From: Pochonia chlamydosporia 170
Taxonomy: Eukaryota > Ascomycota > Sordariomycetes > Hypocreales > Clavicipitaceae
Length of the DNA stretch: 64,000 nt
Direction of reading: 5' to 3'
Assembly: GCF_001653235.2 (NCBI RefSeq)
Contig: NW_019154052.1
Coordinates: 1 to 64,000, forward strand
The translations under genes and the position numbers were made by a program. Below, piece by piece: positions 53,942-64,000 of the stretch (within the stretch, counting starts at the first letter, position 1; every line of letters starts with the position of its first letter). The notes beneath the pieces are model-generated. The model was not told the origin of the DNA and did no database searches. It saw nothing but the letters and a program-made list of their open reading frames with translations.

Positions 53942-55264
53942 ATGCCTGTTTCACAAATGGCGTCGCTTCGCCGGAAGTCTTGCAGGCCATGTGCTAAGTC
54001 GAAACGGCGATGCACCCTCGACTTTCCCATCTGCCAACGATGCGTCGCCAGAAGATTAAAGTGTGTGTATCCTTGGGCTACGACGAATTCATTTATTGCG
54101 AATAGCAACACTTCCGGCACTGGCGCGATATTGGGCACTGCAGCCGCTACATCTCAAGTCGACCATAACCATGAGATCTGCAATCCACAGTCGTTGGAGG
54201 CAACATCATCAACATGGCTGACAAGCACCACATCCAGCGACGACGCCGCGATCATTGGTCTTCCTAGTTATATGCCACTTTCTTTACATAGTCTTGCCTC
54301 GCTGCCGAAACCAATCTCTCCGGCCATGCTGGCTCTCCTGCAAGATCTCACCTGGCAGAATACAGCTTTGTCGCCAATGTCGGAGCTGGCCATCGCCTCA
54401 TCAACGACAGACATGGCTATAAATGCTGATGTTTCTTGGGATGAGGGCCCTATTACTTCGAATTCTTATTACCAGCCACGTTGCGAGTATGCAAGCCAAC
54501 GATTTGTCGCTCAAGCAAATGCATTGGCCGAGGTTGGACACACAACTTTCATACACCACTCACAAATCCCAACATCTGCAGTTCTCCAAGACGCTCTATC
54601 ATCCAGTGCATTAAATGCCATGCGTAATCCCTCCAACAGCGCCGTTGTGCGGAATGTAATCGGACAACGTGCTACCCTGCTGGTAGATGCTGTTGACGCT
54701 GTAATCACTCAGTCCGCGTTCACACAGATCGACCTCTTACCGCCTATACAGGCGTTGCTGATCTACCAGAGCATACGGTTATTCTGTATTAACGATATCT
54801 CCCAACGGTCGCAGGCGGAAGGACACGAGCTGCGGCTAAAAGCGTGGCTGCAGATTCTACGCAGACAACTCCGACCCATACGTGACAACTTGGACTGGGC
54901 GACTTGGGTGCGGGAGGAGAGCATGCGACGAACAGTATTTTTTGCAGAAATGCTTATTGCTGTACATTGTTTTCTGAAGCACGGGTGGGATAGAGCAGAA
55001 GCCCGCCTGGCGCCATTGAGCTTCACTGCACAGGTAGCTTTGTGGGAGGCACAATCAGCAGCGGAATGGGAAAGGGCTTGGATAGCGCTGCCGAGAAGGG
55101 AGATTAGGATGATGACACTAGACCAAGATCTGGCATTGGTTACGCCTGCCGACGCAGAAGAGTCGACTGTTGTTTTGCGGGCAATACACTATGGCTTAGA
55201 TGAGGTGGGGAGGTGGTTAGGCGGCGATGGAGAGGTTTTGCGACGATGGGGGTTAAGGACGTGA
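53942..55264 (+). CDS. Zn2Cys6 transcription factor, intact
   Basis: A 440-residue single-exon protein. The zinc cluster CRPCAKSKRRC, then CQRC, then LKC gives C-x2-C-x6-C-x6-C-x2-C-x6-C at residues about 14-41. A Ser/Thr-rich region follows, then a helical regulatory part (LPPIQALLIYQSIRLFC, WVREESMRRTVFFAEMLIAVHC) typical of fungal pathway regulators. The length is at the short end of the class. Its start may be at the first ATG or at the internal MASLRRK six codons later. It lies next to the aminotransferase/dehydrogenase genes and could control them. Confidence 0.85.
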   Translation: MPVSQMASLRRKSCRPCAKSKRRCTLDFPICQRCVARRLKCVYPWATTNSFIANSNTSGTGAILGTAAATSQVDHNHEICNPQSLEATSSTWLTSTTSSDDAAIIGLPSYMPLSLHSLASLPKPISPAMLALLQDLTWQNTALSPMSELAIASSTTDMAINADVSWDEGPITSNSYYQPRCEYASQRFVAQANALAEVGHTTFIHHSQIPTSAVLQDALSSSALNAMRNPSNSAVVRNVIGQRATLLVDAVDAVITQSAFTQIDLLPPIQALLIYQSIRLFCINDISQRSQAEGHELRLKAWLQILRRQLRPIRDNLDWATWVREESMRRTVFFAEMLIAVHCFLKHGWDRAEARLAPLSFTAQVALWEAQSAAEWERAWIALPRREIRMMTLDQDLALVTPADAEESTVVLRAIHYGLDEVGRWLGGDGEVLRRWGLRT

Positions 55265-55822
55265 CAGATATCCAGATACTGGCACTGTACTTGTTACGGT
55301 ATTAAATTTTGAGAATTCTTTTTAGTCCCTGTAGCTAGGTAAGTGGCTCTAAGGTGCTCCATCTAATGGACACATCATACGAGGAGAAGAGATGAAATTC
55401 TATTATACCAAAGGGGCCGGGTAAAGGCGAAGGCAGCCCTCTATGGTCATACTTCGTTATGGAAAATGGGAAGACATAAATCACATACAATGTTCTCACA
55501 GATCCAAGCTACAAGTAAGACGGCTTAAAACATGCAGGCGTGCAATTATGTACTCTCTCTTTACTATTATAGAGTCTTTGAGTCCAAGCTTAACGGTTAG
55601 TAGGTCTCCTCTGCCACGCCATACTCGCCAAAGTTAAGAGCCCAAGCGTGAGGTTGTTCATGCTGTAAAGTATAGACGAATGTTGGTCACCTACCAGACT
55701 CCTTCCCCCCAGCTTGAAGATTGAGTGTCTGCTAATTTGTGCGCACCACTATCTACGTTGTCCCCAAGTCCTTTTTTGTGAAGAAGTCCACTGGAAATAC
55801 CTTTACATTAAAGGCGAAGCTT
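55265..55822. other. Convergent intergenic stretch
   Basis: 3' flanks of two convergent genes. No further gene supported. Confidence 0.4.
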
Positions 55823-56403
55823 TCACGCAAACGTCGCGATCAATGCCGTAACACCGGATGTCCACGCTCCAGCGTATATAACCATGCGCCATTTGTGCAA
55901 CCAATCCCAGTTTCCGATTAATCTCAGGGCCTCTTTGTCCTCGGTTTCTGACAGTTCCTCTTTCTGATTCAACGCACCAAGTGACTTATTTGTTGGCTGT
56001 ATCATAAACCCAGTGTACACAATTGCGCTAGCGCTGCATGCGGCAGAAGTGAGAGAGAGACTTCGAACCAGAGGCAAGGCAGTAAGTCCAACGGCGGATA
56101 GGTGAAGCCCGATGGTGATTGCGGTTCCGCGGATGACATAGTACTACGAGAATGTAAGCGCTTAGAAAGGGTTAACAAATTAGTAGCTTAGGCCAACCGT
56201 ACAGATGCCCTGTCGAAGAAGAGCTTCCACACGCGCACACGAGATCTGGTAGTCAGTTGGCTGCTACCAATCTCATCCTTGATTATTGGTAGGGGCCCAC
56301 AGAGTGAGAGCCCAACATTTCCGAATAGGAGTGAAGACGTGACAAGCAGTCCCAAGCTTAATGGATATGCTGCTGTTGGAATTGTGTTGATAAAGCGCGA
56401 CAT
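55823..56403 (-). CDS. DUF1772 (anthrone-oxygenase-like) membrane protein
   Basis: Two exons, 56403-56203 and 56143-55823 (59 bp intron), give 173 residues. Hydrophobic helices are AYPLSLGLLVTSSLLFGNVG, GTAITIGLHLSAVGLTALP, SLTSAACSASAIVYTGFM and WRMVIYAGAWTSGVTALIA, so there are about four membrane spans. The segment MIQPTNKSLGALNQ and the later WDWLHKWR fit the Asn and W..LH..R signature of DUF1772. This family contains small cofactor-free anthrone oxygenases of aromatic polyketide pathways, but most members are uncharacterised. No polyketide synthase lies in the window. Confidence 0.7.
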
Positions 56404-57824
56404 GATGTGGGTATGAATCAAAAGACGGGATGATTAGGGAGGGGCTGTCCCAGGCTTCAAAGGTTAGCATAATCCGTACCCAAGCCCCTCTTATAGCAAT
56501 TTGATGTGTTGTTGTATTAGGGGCATAAGCAGTGCTCGACGCACCTCGTCCAACAGAATCTCACGTGGAGATGGATATCCGGAATGCAGTTCAGGTGGGC
56601 AACCGCGCGGCTTGAGTTAGCCAACCGGAGACCTCACAATTCCACCTAAACGCTCTTCTTGCATTCAAGACGCATCCAGACTTATCACTTTGCATAGCCT
56701 ATTCCTAATACAGCAGCCTCTTTAACAGTCGTTGTACAATCATTTTGGATCCTTGCAATATAGACCTCAAGATCTTGACCAGTGCAGTCCTAGTTGTCTA
56801 AGACTTCCCAAAATGTGGGAATTGGTGTCCTTAGTTTCTGCAGGTAGGTCCCAAGTGCTCTAGCTGGCAGAGGCTGCAACCATCCTAGTGGGAGGCGGCA
56901 GACCCAAGCAACTATACCGAGTATTTACATATGTATTCGCCATGCAAGCATGACTGAACGCTTTTAGCTAGTAGAGTGAGGATCGCGGGGTAATACGAAA
57001 ACACAACTATAACACTGTTGGTATAAGTTTGTTTCTTAGGCTAGAGACAATAAGCCCTCCTTATAGGGGCATTTTATCCCACAAAGAGTGCCTAAAAAGT
57101 AGCTGCCCAGGAGATTTAGCCTACTAGGGTACAGCTGTAACTAGATATACTCGCGGTGTTAGGTGCTTTTATGAGACCTGAAAGATTGTTAGAATCATAT
57201 TATTCTCCAAATAATATAACCGTGATGTATATTTTAGACTAGCACAAATTTAGTAAGCAGACTATCTACTATAGAAACCTTACTTTTATATATACTGCCT
57301 TTTACCACTCTAGTAATCCTAAACCGCCGCCTATAGTTAGTTTTATAGAGCTTGCTAAAATGGAATATAGAAGTTGGTGGCTTGTTGTATAGTCTATAGA
57401 AGTAATATGGTTTATCCTGTAGCTTAGGCTTATTAAAACTAAGCTCCCTGGTGAATCCGCGGTGTAAGCCTACCAGTCCTATAAGCTGCACAAGAGCGTT
57501 GAGAAAACGGCTGCCACTTTCACCCCTAAAATGGAGTGCCTTGAAACACTAGGCCAATTCGTGGTTATCCTTATTGTCCTCGTCCTACAATCTAGGGTGA
57601 GGGATCAAGGTCTTTTACCTTGATCAGAATAGGTACCCCAGCCAACTCATCCTCAGGCACTTAACTTATTCAATTTCTGGACGACAATTATAGTTCGTAG
57701 AACATGATAGGGAACCGAAATATCGTATGGTCGCATACGACTTTATTGGACATGGAGAAAAACTATAAAGCATGACTTCGATAAGGTCTATAATTCTTCC
57801 CGTCCCATGTCCGCGCGAGAACGC
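56404..57824. other. Intergenic region with a TA-rich decayed patch
   Basis: About 57000-57480 is richer in TA steps than its flanks and has an unassigned minus-strand frame (57234-57491) with basic, aromatic composition. It may be a transposon relic altered by RIP. I could not identify its family or its ends. Confidence 0.35.
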
Positions 57825-59267
57825 TCAGGTTTCAACAAGCAATGCGGCGGTATCTCCATGGCCATTTGCAAGCGCTAGTTGCCGTGCCGTCCTCCCAGCG
57901 TTATCTGTCACCAGGGTAGCGGCGCCATGTTGCAATAGAAGTTGCGCAGTTGAAGTACATCCCCATTTGCCTGCCTCGTGTAAAGCAGTCGTCCCGGCCG
58001 CGTCCACTGCACTCACATCTGCACCAGCAGCAAGGAGCGCTCGTATGATGTCGTCATGTCCCCAAGCAGCAGCCCGATGGAGTGCTGTAGTTCCTCTTTC
58101 GTCTGCGGACGAGGCATCGGCTCCAAATTCGAGAAGATGACTTACCAGACTGCCATGTCCTTTACTGGAAGCCATTTGCAATGCCGTGACTAAATGGTTG
58201 TCGGAGGCGGAGGCGGAGGCGCCAGATGTGAGGAGTAAGAGGGTAACTATTTCGTGGCCGCCAGTAACAGCATGTATGAGAGGCGTTGTACCAGCAGCAT
58301 CTTGAGCAGAAGGATCTGCTCCAGCAGCGAGAAGTTGCTCAGAAATCGACTCGTGCCCGGCCGATGCGGCCCAGCGTAAGGCTGTGGTGCCCGCAGAATC
58401 TCTCATAGAAACGTCTGCACCAGCTTCGATTAGAAGACGCACAACTGCCTCGTGCGTACCATGTGCTGCGAGTATTACCGGCGTCGATCCGTCATCTGAT
58501 TGTACTGAAGCATCGGCACCGGCGGCCAGCAGCCTCCTGGTAATTGCTTCATGGCCACCAGCAGCCGCGCAATGCAGTGTGGATATTCCGTCGATGGCCG
58601 GAGCGAAAATATCGGCGCCGGCATCGATTAGCAACTCTGCTATTGTCGAGTGTCCGCCAAGTAATGCTTTGTGTAGAGCTGTGAAGCCATGGTGTGTTGC
58701 CGTCACACTTACGCCAACATCAATCAAGAACCTCACAACAGCCTCGTTCCCGAGCGAGGCGGCAGATACCACGGCCGCGGAGCTGTCCGCACCAGCTGCG
58801 TGTAACAAGCGAATCGCCTCTAGAGTTCCTCCATCTGTCGCCCACAAAATTGGCGTTGTTTGATCCTCAGCCGCAGCAGATGCGTCAGCACCAGCGTCGA
58901 GTAGAAGCTTCAATACTGTGATATGCTCGTCTGTTCGGCCTCCGGCTGCCCAGTGTAGCGCGGTAGCCCCCAGTTGATCCACGGCTGTAACAGAGGCTTG
59001 ATGTTGCAGAAGCAGACGTGCGAGCCTGGGATCTCCTTGCGCAGCAATGATATGTAGCGCTGTTTCTCCTCCAATGCCCGAACAGTTGATGTCAGCTCCA
59101 TCTGCAAGAACTCTCATGGCCTGCTCCTGGTCACCATTTAATGCGGCTTTATGTAGTGTTGGAATGGGGTATCCAGGATCCCGAAAGTACATTCGGGCGT
59201 GGAACGGGTATAAACAAGAGGTGTCTACCCCGACGCTGCTCATGATATCCCCAAGGATGAATGACAT
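57825..59267 (-). CDS. Ankyrin-repeat protein, about 13 repeats
   Basis: A 480-residue single-exon protein. After a short N-terminal region (MSFILGDIMSSVGVD) the whole chain is ankyrin repeats of 33-36 residues, with the pattern G.TALHxAAxxGHxxIxxxLLxAGADxSAxDxx. Most repeats are well conserved; the fifth is shortened (AVVSAASLGNEAVVRFLIDVG). There is no NACHT, protein kinase, HET or membrane domain, so it looks like a stand-alone protein-interaction scaffold. Such repeat arrays are also the sensors of fungal NLRs, of which a repeat-less example lies at 32.9-35.8 kb. The coding strand is GC-rich and shows no RIP damage. Confidence 0.88.
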   Translation of the reverse strand: MSFILGDIMSSVGVDTSCLYPFHARMYFRDPGYPIPTLHKAALNGDQEQAMRVLADGADINCSGIGGETALHIIAAQGDPRLARLLLQHQASVTAVDQLGATALHWAAGGRTDEHITVLKLLLDAGADASAAAEDQTTPILWATDGGTLEAIRLLHAAGADSSAAVVSAASLGNEAVVRFLIDVGVSVTATHHGFTALHKALLGGHSTIAELLIDAGADIFAPAIDGISTLHCAAAGGHEAITRRLLAAGADASVQSDDGSTPVILAAHGTHEAVVRLLIEAGADVSMRDSAGTTALRWAASAGHESISEQLLAAGADPSAQDAAGTTPLIHAVTGGHEIVTLLLLTSGASASASDNHLVTALQMASSKGHGSLVSHLLEFGADASSADERGTTALHRAAAWGHDDIIRALLAAGADVSAVDAAGTTALHEAGKWGCTSTAQLLLQHGAATLVTDNAGRTARQLALANGHGDTAALLVET

Positions 59268-61575
59268 GATTGGGTCTGGGAGGCGAGCAATGTCGGATGC
59301 TGAGCTGATAAAGTTAGCGGAGAGTTGGAGGCAAGAAGGAAGGGAATTGTCTCAATGTTGATATATATCCATAGCTCCTCTGCCATTGAGGGGATGGGAT
59401 ATTGTAAGTCTCAAGTTACAACCTAGAAGTGCTGCCTAAGTGTCGGACTCGTGGTCATGTCTGGCACAAACACGACTGCAGATGGTTGGTTCACCAAAAA
59501 TGCAGCTTCCAGTGGTTCGGAACCGTGAATTTTGTTTGCAGGTGAGCCACATCCACTTCAAGGTTAACTTTAAAAAGACGAGTCAGCTTGCTCCATCACT
59601 TTCAGTTGAGAATGCAGATAGATCCCTGACCCTGACCTTGACAAAACGTACTCGGCCAAACACCGATTGGCTCCCGCACAGAGTTCCACCAACTTAGACG
59701 TCTTGTACCCTGTTCAGATTCCTGATTAGCCCAAATTTCGCACAGGTATCTTCTGTTGGTCCAGGGGTTCTCTGGCAAAGCCAGGATGGCTGATCACCCA
59801 CCACTAGCAGCTCTAAGCACAATTGTTTCACGCCCTCTAGCCCACAATGTGGTGTATTTCATCTTTCTGCTACAAGGAGTTAACAAACAGACACTCACTC
59901 CCACATAAAACGCGGACCAAATTGGATCAATTTCACTTCGTGGTTTGCAAGGAGGGGTATGGAACTACAAGCAGACACAACTGGTTCTCAGCTGGTACGG
60001 AATTTTCTGCTTTACAAACATAATATATTTTGTTGGCCCAAAACGAACACACCCAAGAGCTCAGAGTGGCCCGCGAAATACTGCACTTACACGCAGCTTG
60101 TCAGCAATTTAGTCTAGATTATTACTTCCTTTTAGTCTAAATAGTCAGAATCCTTCTAATTGCCTAGATTAAATGGTATTTAATCTTTAATTGCTTTAGT
60201 CTTCCCGGAAGACTTTAGCAGTGTTGTTTGGTGGTGCACCTCCGTGAGGTGCAGCCGGCAGCAAAGGAAGGTACCCTTAGTCAACAAGGGATTTAGTAAA
60301 CAAGCATTAGATGCATTAAGTAAATAGCTCTAGTTAAGAAAATCGCGGTTAAGTCTGTTAATTAAATGTCTGGCTAAAGGGGGAAGAACCTCCCTTTTAT
60401 CTGTGTGCTAGCTATAAGATCAAATGAAAACACCAAGTCCCTTTTTCCTATCCACTTGTCAGGCCCCCAAGTGTGAGCAATTCCGCCCACATAATATCCT
60501 TTACGTTAGTTTTATGCTACATGTCTATTTATCTAATAAGCTATAGCCTTAATATTAAGCTAGAGCTATTTAGGCTAGAATTGCTTAACCTTAGAAGATA
60601 ATCACAAGTTAATTAATAAGCTAAGAATAATAAAGTAGCTTGGGAAAAATCTCGCTATAGCTAGAAAACAAAATAGAGCGAGTACTTTAAGTAGCTACTG
60701 CAGCTCTAATCGGTAAAATCTATAACTAGCTCTATTAGCAAAATAAAGTAAAAAGCTACCCTATATAATAGCAAAAGCTAAAGTGGAATACTATAATAAC
60801 TGGGATTCCTCACGGGTAAACTAGGCAAGGTTTATATTAGCAGAAACATTTATATCAGTTAGTCTAAGCAGTTAGACATTATATTAGTAATAGATTATAG
60901 ACTATAACTAGTAATTAGTATAGCTACTTAAAGTATTTCTTGGAATTATACTAAAGATTATTATTAAGAGCTAAAGACTAAAAGCTATCTGTTGCTTCCA
61001 CCGCCGTCTTTGGCGGTGGAGCCAGTAGCCTGCGAATGGCTTCAAATAGTGGCTAAAATAGACCTCACGTGAGCAGGCTTTAACACCAACACAGGCGTAC
61101 GTTATCTATAGCTAGATGAATTTAACAAGCATTAATCAACCAGTTACAAGTACCCTAAACCGCGTGATAATTATCACCCGAATAGAAGCCTTGCGCTTCC
61201 AACACTAATCAGTGGTTGCAAAACCACAGAACAGCAAGGAACATAAGAAGAGATAGATCTCTGCCTCACCCTGTAGACTTTCTATGCTACCCAAAGGAAA
61301 TTAACGCGAGTGCTGCTGCTGCTCTTTTGCGTACTGTCGCCGCGCCTCAAATTAATACCTTCATCGTCTATCACAAGAAAACGTTTTCTACATAGGAACA
61401 TTATTACCCACGAGTTATTAACTTGATCGCTGATCTTTGTCTCCTCGTCCTGGAAAACACAACCGAGAAGCTCCTATTTAACCCTAAATCCCCTAAGCTC
61501 TAATCCCCCTAGATTTACCTATCTAGGATTATCCCTTTTATCTCCCCCTTCTTATCTCCCATTTCAATCATCACT
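59268..61575. other. Intergenic region grading into the 5' flank of the Copia relic, with TA-rich decayed DNA
   Basis: 59268-60100 is ordinary sequence without a supported gene. 60110-60990 is TA-rich with many stop codons and looks like RIP-altered transposon DNA. Two hairpins stand out: TGCACCTC-CGT-GAGGTGCA at 60235-60253, and a 9-bp stem TCCACCGCC/GGCGGTGGA with a 6-base loop at 60997-61020. A 5' LTR of the Copia element should lie here, but I found no copy of the LTR start seen at 63873. The last 60 bp before the gag-like ATG are CT-rich. Confidence 0.4.
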
Positions 61576-63852
61576 ATGGCAGAAGATAACAATGCCGTGT
61601 CCCTCCAAGGAGACCAAGATATTGCTAGCCCGCCTCATTTTGACCCTAATCTATATGATCCTAATAAGCTAACCACACCCTATAACTTTAACTTAAGCAA
61701 ACCTACTATAAAGAAAGTTAACAACGCTATTATCTGGGCCACTAATTATTACTGGGAACGTTAACAGAACTCCCATGATATATAGCAGTGCCTTATTGAT
61801 GACTTTGCTGACTGGAACCATAGCCACTTTAACCGCTCGAGAAAGGTTATCCTTTGTGACTTCCGCGATACCCTCCGTAAAAAGGGGGTTTACGTAAGGA
61901 AGGAAGACCGCCTCCTAATCGTTAACGCTGTCATAGAAGCTGTGAATTCCCCAGGCTTCCCTATATGGCCAGACGATGACCCAGAACGCCCTTCACAATC
62001 CGAACGCCCTCCACGATCTTCTATACCTCTACTACGTCAATTAACAACAGAACACATCATAATATCACCCCAAGAGCCCCGAGAGCAACCGGAAACCCAT
62101 CAACCTAACGGTATCGTGACTATAAAGACAACAGCACCTTCCACGACCCAAGCTTCCGAGAAAATCAATACACCTCCCACATTGGCCCTAACGCCTCCAC
62201 CAATACCGTCTTCAAATGGAGAAGTAACCCCTAACCTACTTAGACGGCTAGATAGTCTTTCTAAAAGCTATCAGGAAAGCGATAAGTTTTCCGGCCGAGA
62301 ATATGATTTTCTCCTGACAAAAGTCAATCTATTCATTGACAAATGCCAACGGATTGACTATCCAAAGGATCAACTCGCCTGTGCCACCCCAATTATGCTT
62401 ACTAGACCTACTTACCAGTACTACCTTAACAATCTAGCTAACAAAGGAAAGAGTTATAATGAACTTATCTATGCTCTCCAAAAGAGGTACAAAACAGAAG
62501 CAATCCGAGACCGATATCTCCGCGAATGGGAAGGCCTTAATCTCGCTATAATTACCAGCTAACGGCTTATAATTGCACTCGCGCCCTCTCTCTTCCAACG
62601 AGGAATTATCCTCTGGATAAGGGATATTACCCAAGCCTATGTGCAATCTTAAACACCTCTCCAAAGGACAATTATCGCAAAGATTCCTAAGCAACTCCGC
62701 GGTAGATACCTAGAAGGCACCATCATGGTAGTAGTTAAACCGTTATACGGAATACCAGAAGCCGGCACCTACTGGTGGGCGACTTATTCCACCCACCATC
62801 GAGAAAAGCTAAAGATAACGACCTTGACTTACGACCCATGCCTGCTAATCTCAGAATGCGATAAGTTTAGTATCATTGGGATGCAAACCGATGACACACT
62901 TGGACTTAGTGACAAATAGTTCTCTAATCTTGAAGAGGAAGAGCTCCAGAAGGCAGCTTTTGCAGCAAAGCCAAAGGAAGTCCTTAAGGTGGAAAAGCCA
63001 CTCACTTTTAATAGCTGCCGAATCTCTCTTAACGCCGATGGAAGCATTATGATAACCCAGAAAGGACAGGCTTTAAAGCTTCAGATTCTAACAACCAATT
63101 AGGAATATATTGAGCAACAAGCCTGCGGCGCATATCTCGCTAGTATCTGCCAACCAGAGGCAGCCTTTGACCTTTCAGTTGCTACCCAACAAAAGGAACT
63201 ATCTAGCGATAACTTTAAACGTCTAGGATGCTGTATCCAGTGGCAGATTAATAACCTAGGTAGAGGCCTAAAATGTATACTATTTAACCTCGATAAAGCA
63301 AAGCTTTTTGTGTTTGTTAATGGCTCTTTTGCTAACAACAAAGATCTGAGTTCCCAGCTGGGATACATTATCGTTATCGGTACAGAAGAAGAGACCAATA
63401 ATGGCGAAATGCTCGTTAAAGGCAACATTATCACGTACTCTTCAACCAAGTCAAAGAGAGTTACGCGAAGTGCCCTAGCCTCTGAGCTTTATAGCATGGT
63501 TTAAGGCACAGACATTGGATACGCGATAGCCTCGACTTTAAAGCTCATCACAAAACAACTGGGAATTCCAGACATCCCCACGATCCTTCTCACGGACTCG
63601 TATTCCCTATATGAGTGCCTTGTTAAGCTCGGCACAACCAAAGAGAAGAGGCTCATAATAGATATCATGGCTCTCCGACAGTTATACAAGCGCCGCAAAG
63701 TCCATAAAGTCAGATGGATCAACGGAGGAGATAACCCGGCAGACGCAATAACGAAAGCATTGCCAAATCACGCGTTAAGAACCCTTATTAACAAGAATAA
63801 GATCGCGATACAAGTGGAAGGCTGGGTAGAGAGGAAGAAGGACGAAAAGTGA
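61576..63852 (+). mobile_element. Copia (Ty1-type) retrotransposon relic with internal deletion and seven nonsense codons
   Basis: A single frame of 759 codons runs from ATG to TGA without any frameshift but with internal stops at 61762, 61783, 62560, 62650, 62917, 63100 and 63502. All seven are TAA or TAG, none TGA, as expected from C-to-T change of CAA/CAG codons. The gag-like part extends to about 62550 (PTYQYYLNNLANKGKSYNEL, YLREWEGL). It passes directly into the late reverse transcriptase (LIIALAPSLFQRG, VVVKPLYGIPEAGTYWW, LTYDPCLLI) and then RNase H (FVNGSFANNKDLSSQLGYI, then DNPADAITKALPNHALRTLI). Protease, integrase and the catalytic front of the reverse transcriptase are missing. It is not functional. 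Confidence 0.88.
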
Positions 63853-63872
63853 GGGAATTACCGTGGCCAAAT

Positions 63873-64000
63873 TGTTAGGATATAGCCACCACGGTATAAG
63901 GTAAGAATACAAGAAAACTTGGCTTTAGAATAGAGGAATTTGCCTCTAGTGTGTACGCCTTTAACAGGTGTCTTGTTTTATTTTGTTTTTAAATGAATTA
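63873..64000 (+). repeat. Partial 3' LTR of the Copia relic, cut by the window end
   Basis: Starts TGTTAGGATATAGCCACCAC about 20 bp after the polyprotein stop. A purine-rich tract (GAGGAAGAAGGACGAAAAGTGAGGGA) overlaps the end of the coding frame and could serve as the polypurine tract. The TG start and position fit an LTR. The other end is outside the window, so length and target duplication cannot be checked. Confidence 0.55.

Noticed and set aside
58384..58863. Plus-strand 159-codon frame opposite the ankyrin gene
   Set aside because: Shadow created by the repetitive, GC-rich ankyrin coding strand.
1..64000. CRISPR arrays, rRNA genes, bacterial operon features
   Set aside because: No direct-repeat/spacer pattern or rRNA-like sequence was seen, and the gene structure is eukaryotic.

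Overview
The window looks like nuclear DNA of a filamentous ascomycete. Genes carry short GT-AG introns (about 50-100 bp) with CTAAC/CTGAC branch points. The gene set is typical of these fungi: two Zn2Cys6 regulators, a NACHT (NLR-type) protein, an ankyrin protein, a TRI12-like MFS pump, an Fta2-type kinetochore protein and a peroxisomal 4CL-like ligase. Old transposons show the TA-rich, C-to-T decay expected of repeat-induced point mutation (RIP). The gene content suggests Sordariomycetes, perhaps Hypocreales such as Clavicipitaceae; that placement is inference.

Layout. 1-6.5 kb is a transposon-derived area: a large intact ORF joining a Helitron-type DUF6570 region to the C-terminus of a pogo/Fot1-type transposase, with the only ambiguous base of the window at the join, plus a broken accessory gene. 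7.9-11.1 kb holds a secreted sphingomyelinase D/phospholipase D-like gene convergent with a five-exon MFS efflux pump. 11.2-14.8 kb has no supported gene. 14.8-31.2 kb is an ordinary gene-rich stretch: Fta2-like protein, unknown protein, M20 peptidase, five-TM membrane protein, secreted single-pass protein, FAD monooxygenase, tRNA-Asp(GTC), metallo-beta-lactamase-fold hydrolase and a 4-coumarate-CoA-ligase-like enzyme with a C-terminal SKL. 32.9-35.8 kb holds a five-exon NACHT protein that stops without sensor repeats just before a TE block.

36.1-39.6 kb is a TA-rich nest of mobile elements: a 1.86 kb RIP-degraded pogo/Fot1-like element with TA target duplications, a 179 bp putative solo LTR with a 5-bp duplication (GTTAT), a 416 bp MITE with perfect 43 bp inverted repeats, and a degraded Gypsy pol relic. 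41.2-56.4 kb is a metabolic/regulatory stretch: a secreted lysozyme-like protein, a BBE-type FAD oxidoreductase lacking the usual flavin-linking His and Cys, a divergent small NTF2/SnoaL-like gene, a Zn2Cys6 regulator with two in-frame stops, a succinate-semialdehyde-type dehydrogenase, a class III aminotransferase with one in-frame stop, an orphan BBE C-terminal fragment, a second Zn2Cys6 regulator and a DUF1772-like membrane protein. The aminotransferase and dehydrogenase would together fit conversion of an omega-amino acid such as GABA to the semialdehyde and then the acid, but three members look broken. A 35 bp CGG-rich motif occurs in the divergent FAD/SnoaL promoter and again upstream of the first regulator, suggesting shared control. 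57.8-59.3 kb holds a single-exon ankyrin protein. 61.6-64.0 kb is a Copia relic in one reading frame with seven nonsense codons, all TAA or TAG, running into a partial LTR at the window edge.

All splice sites were worked out by hand from frame, donor/acceptor and branch-point consistency. No database search was possible.
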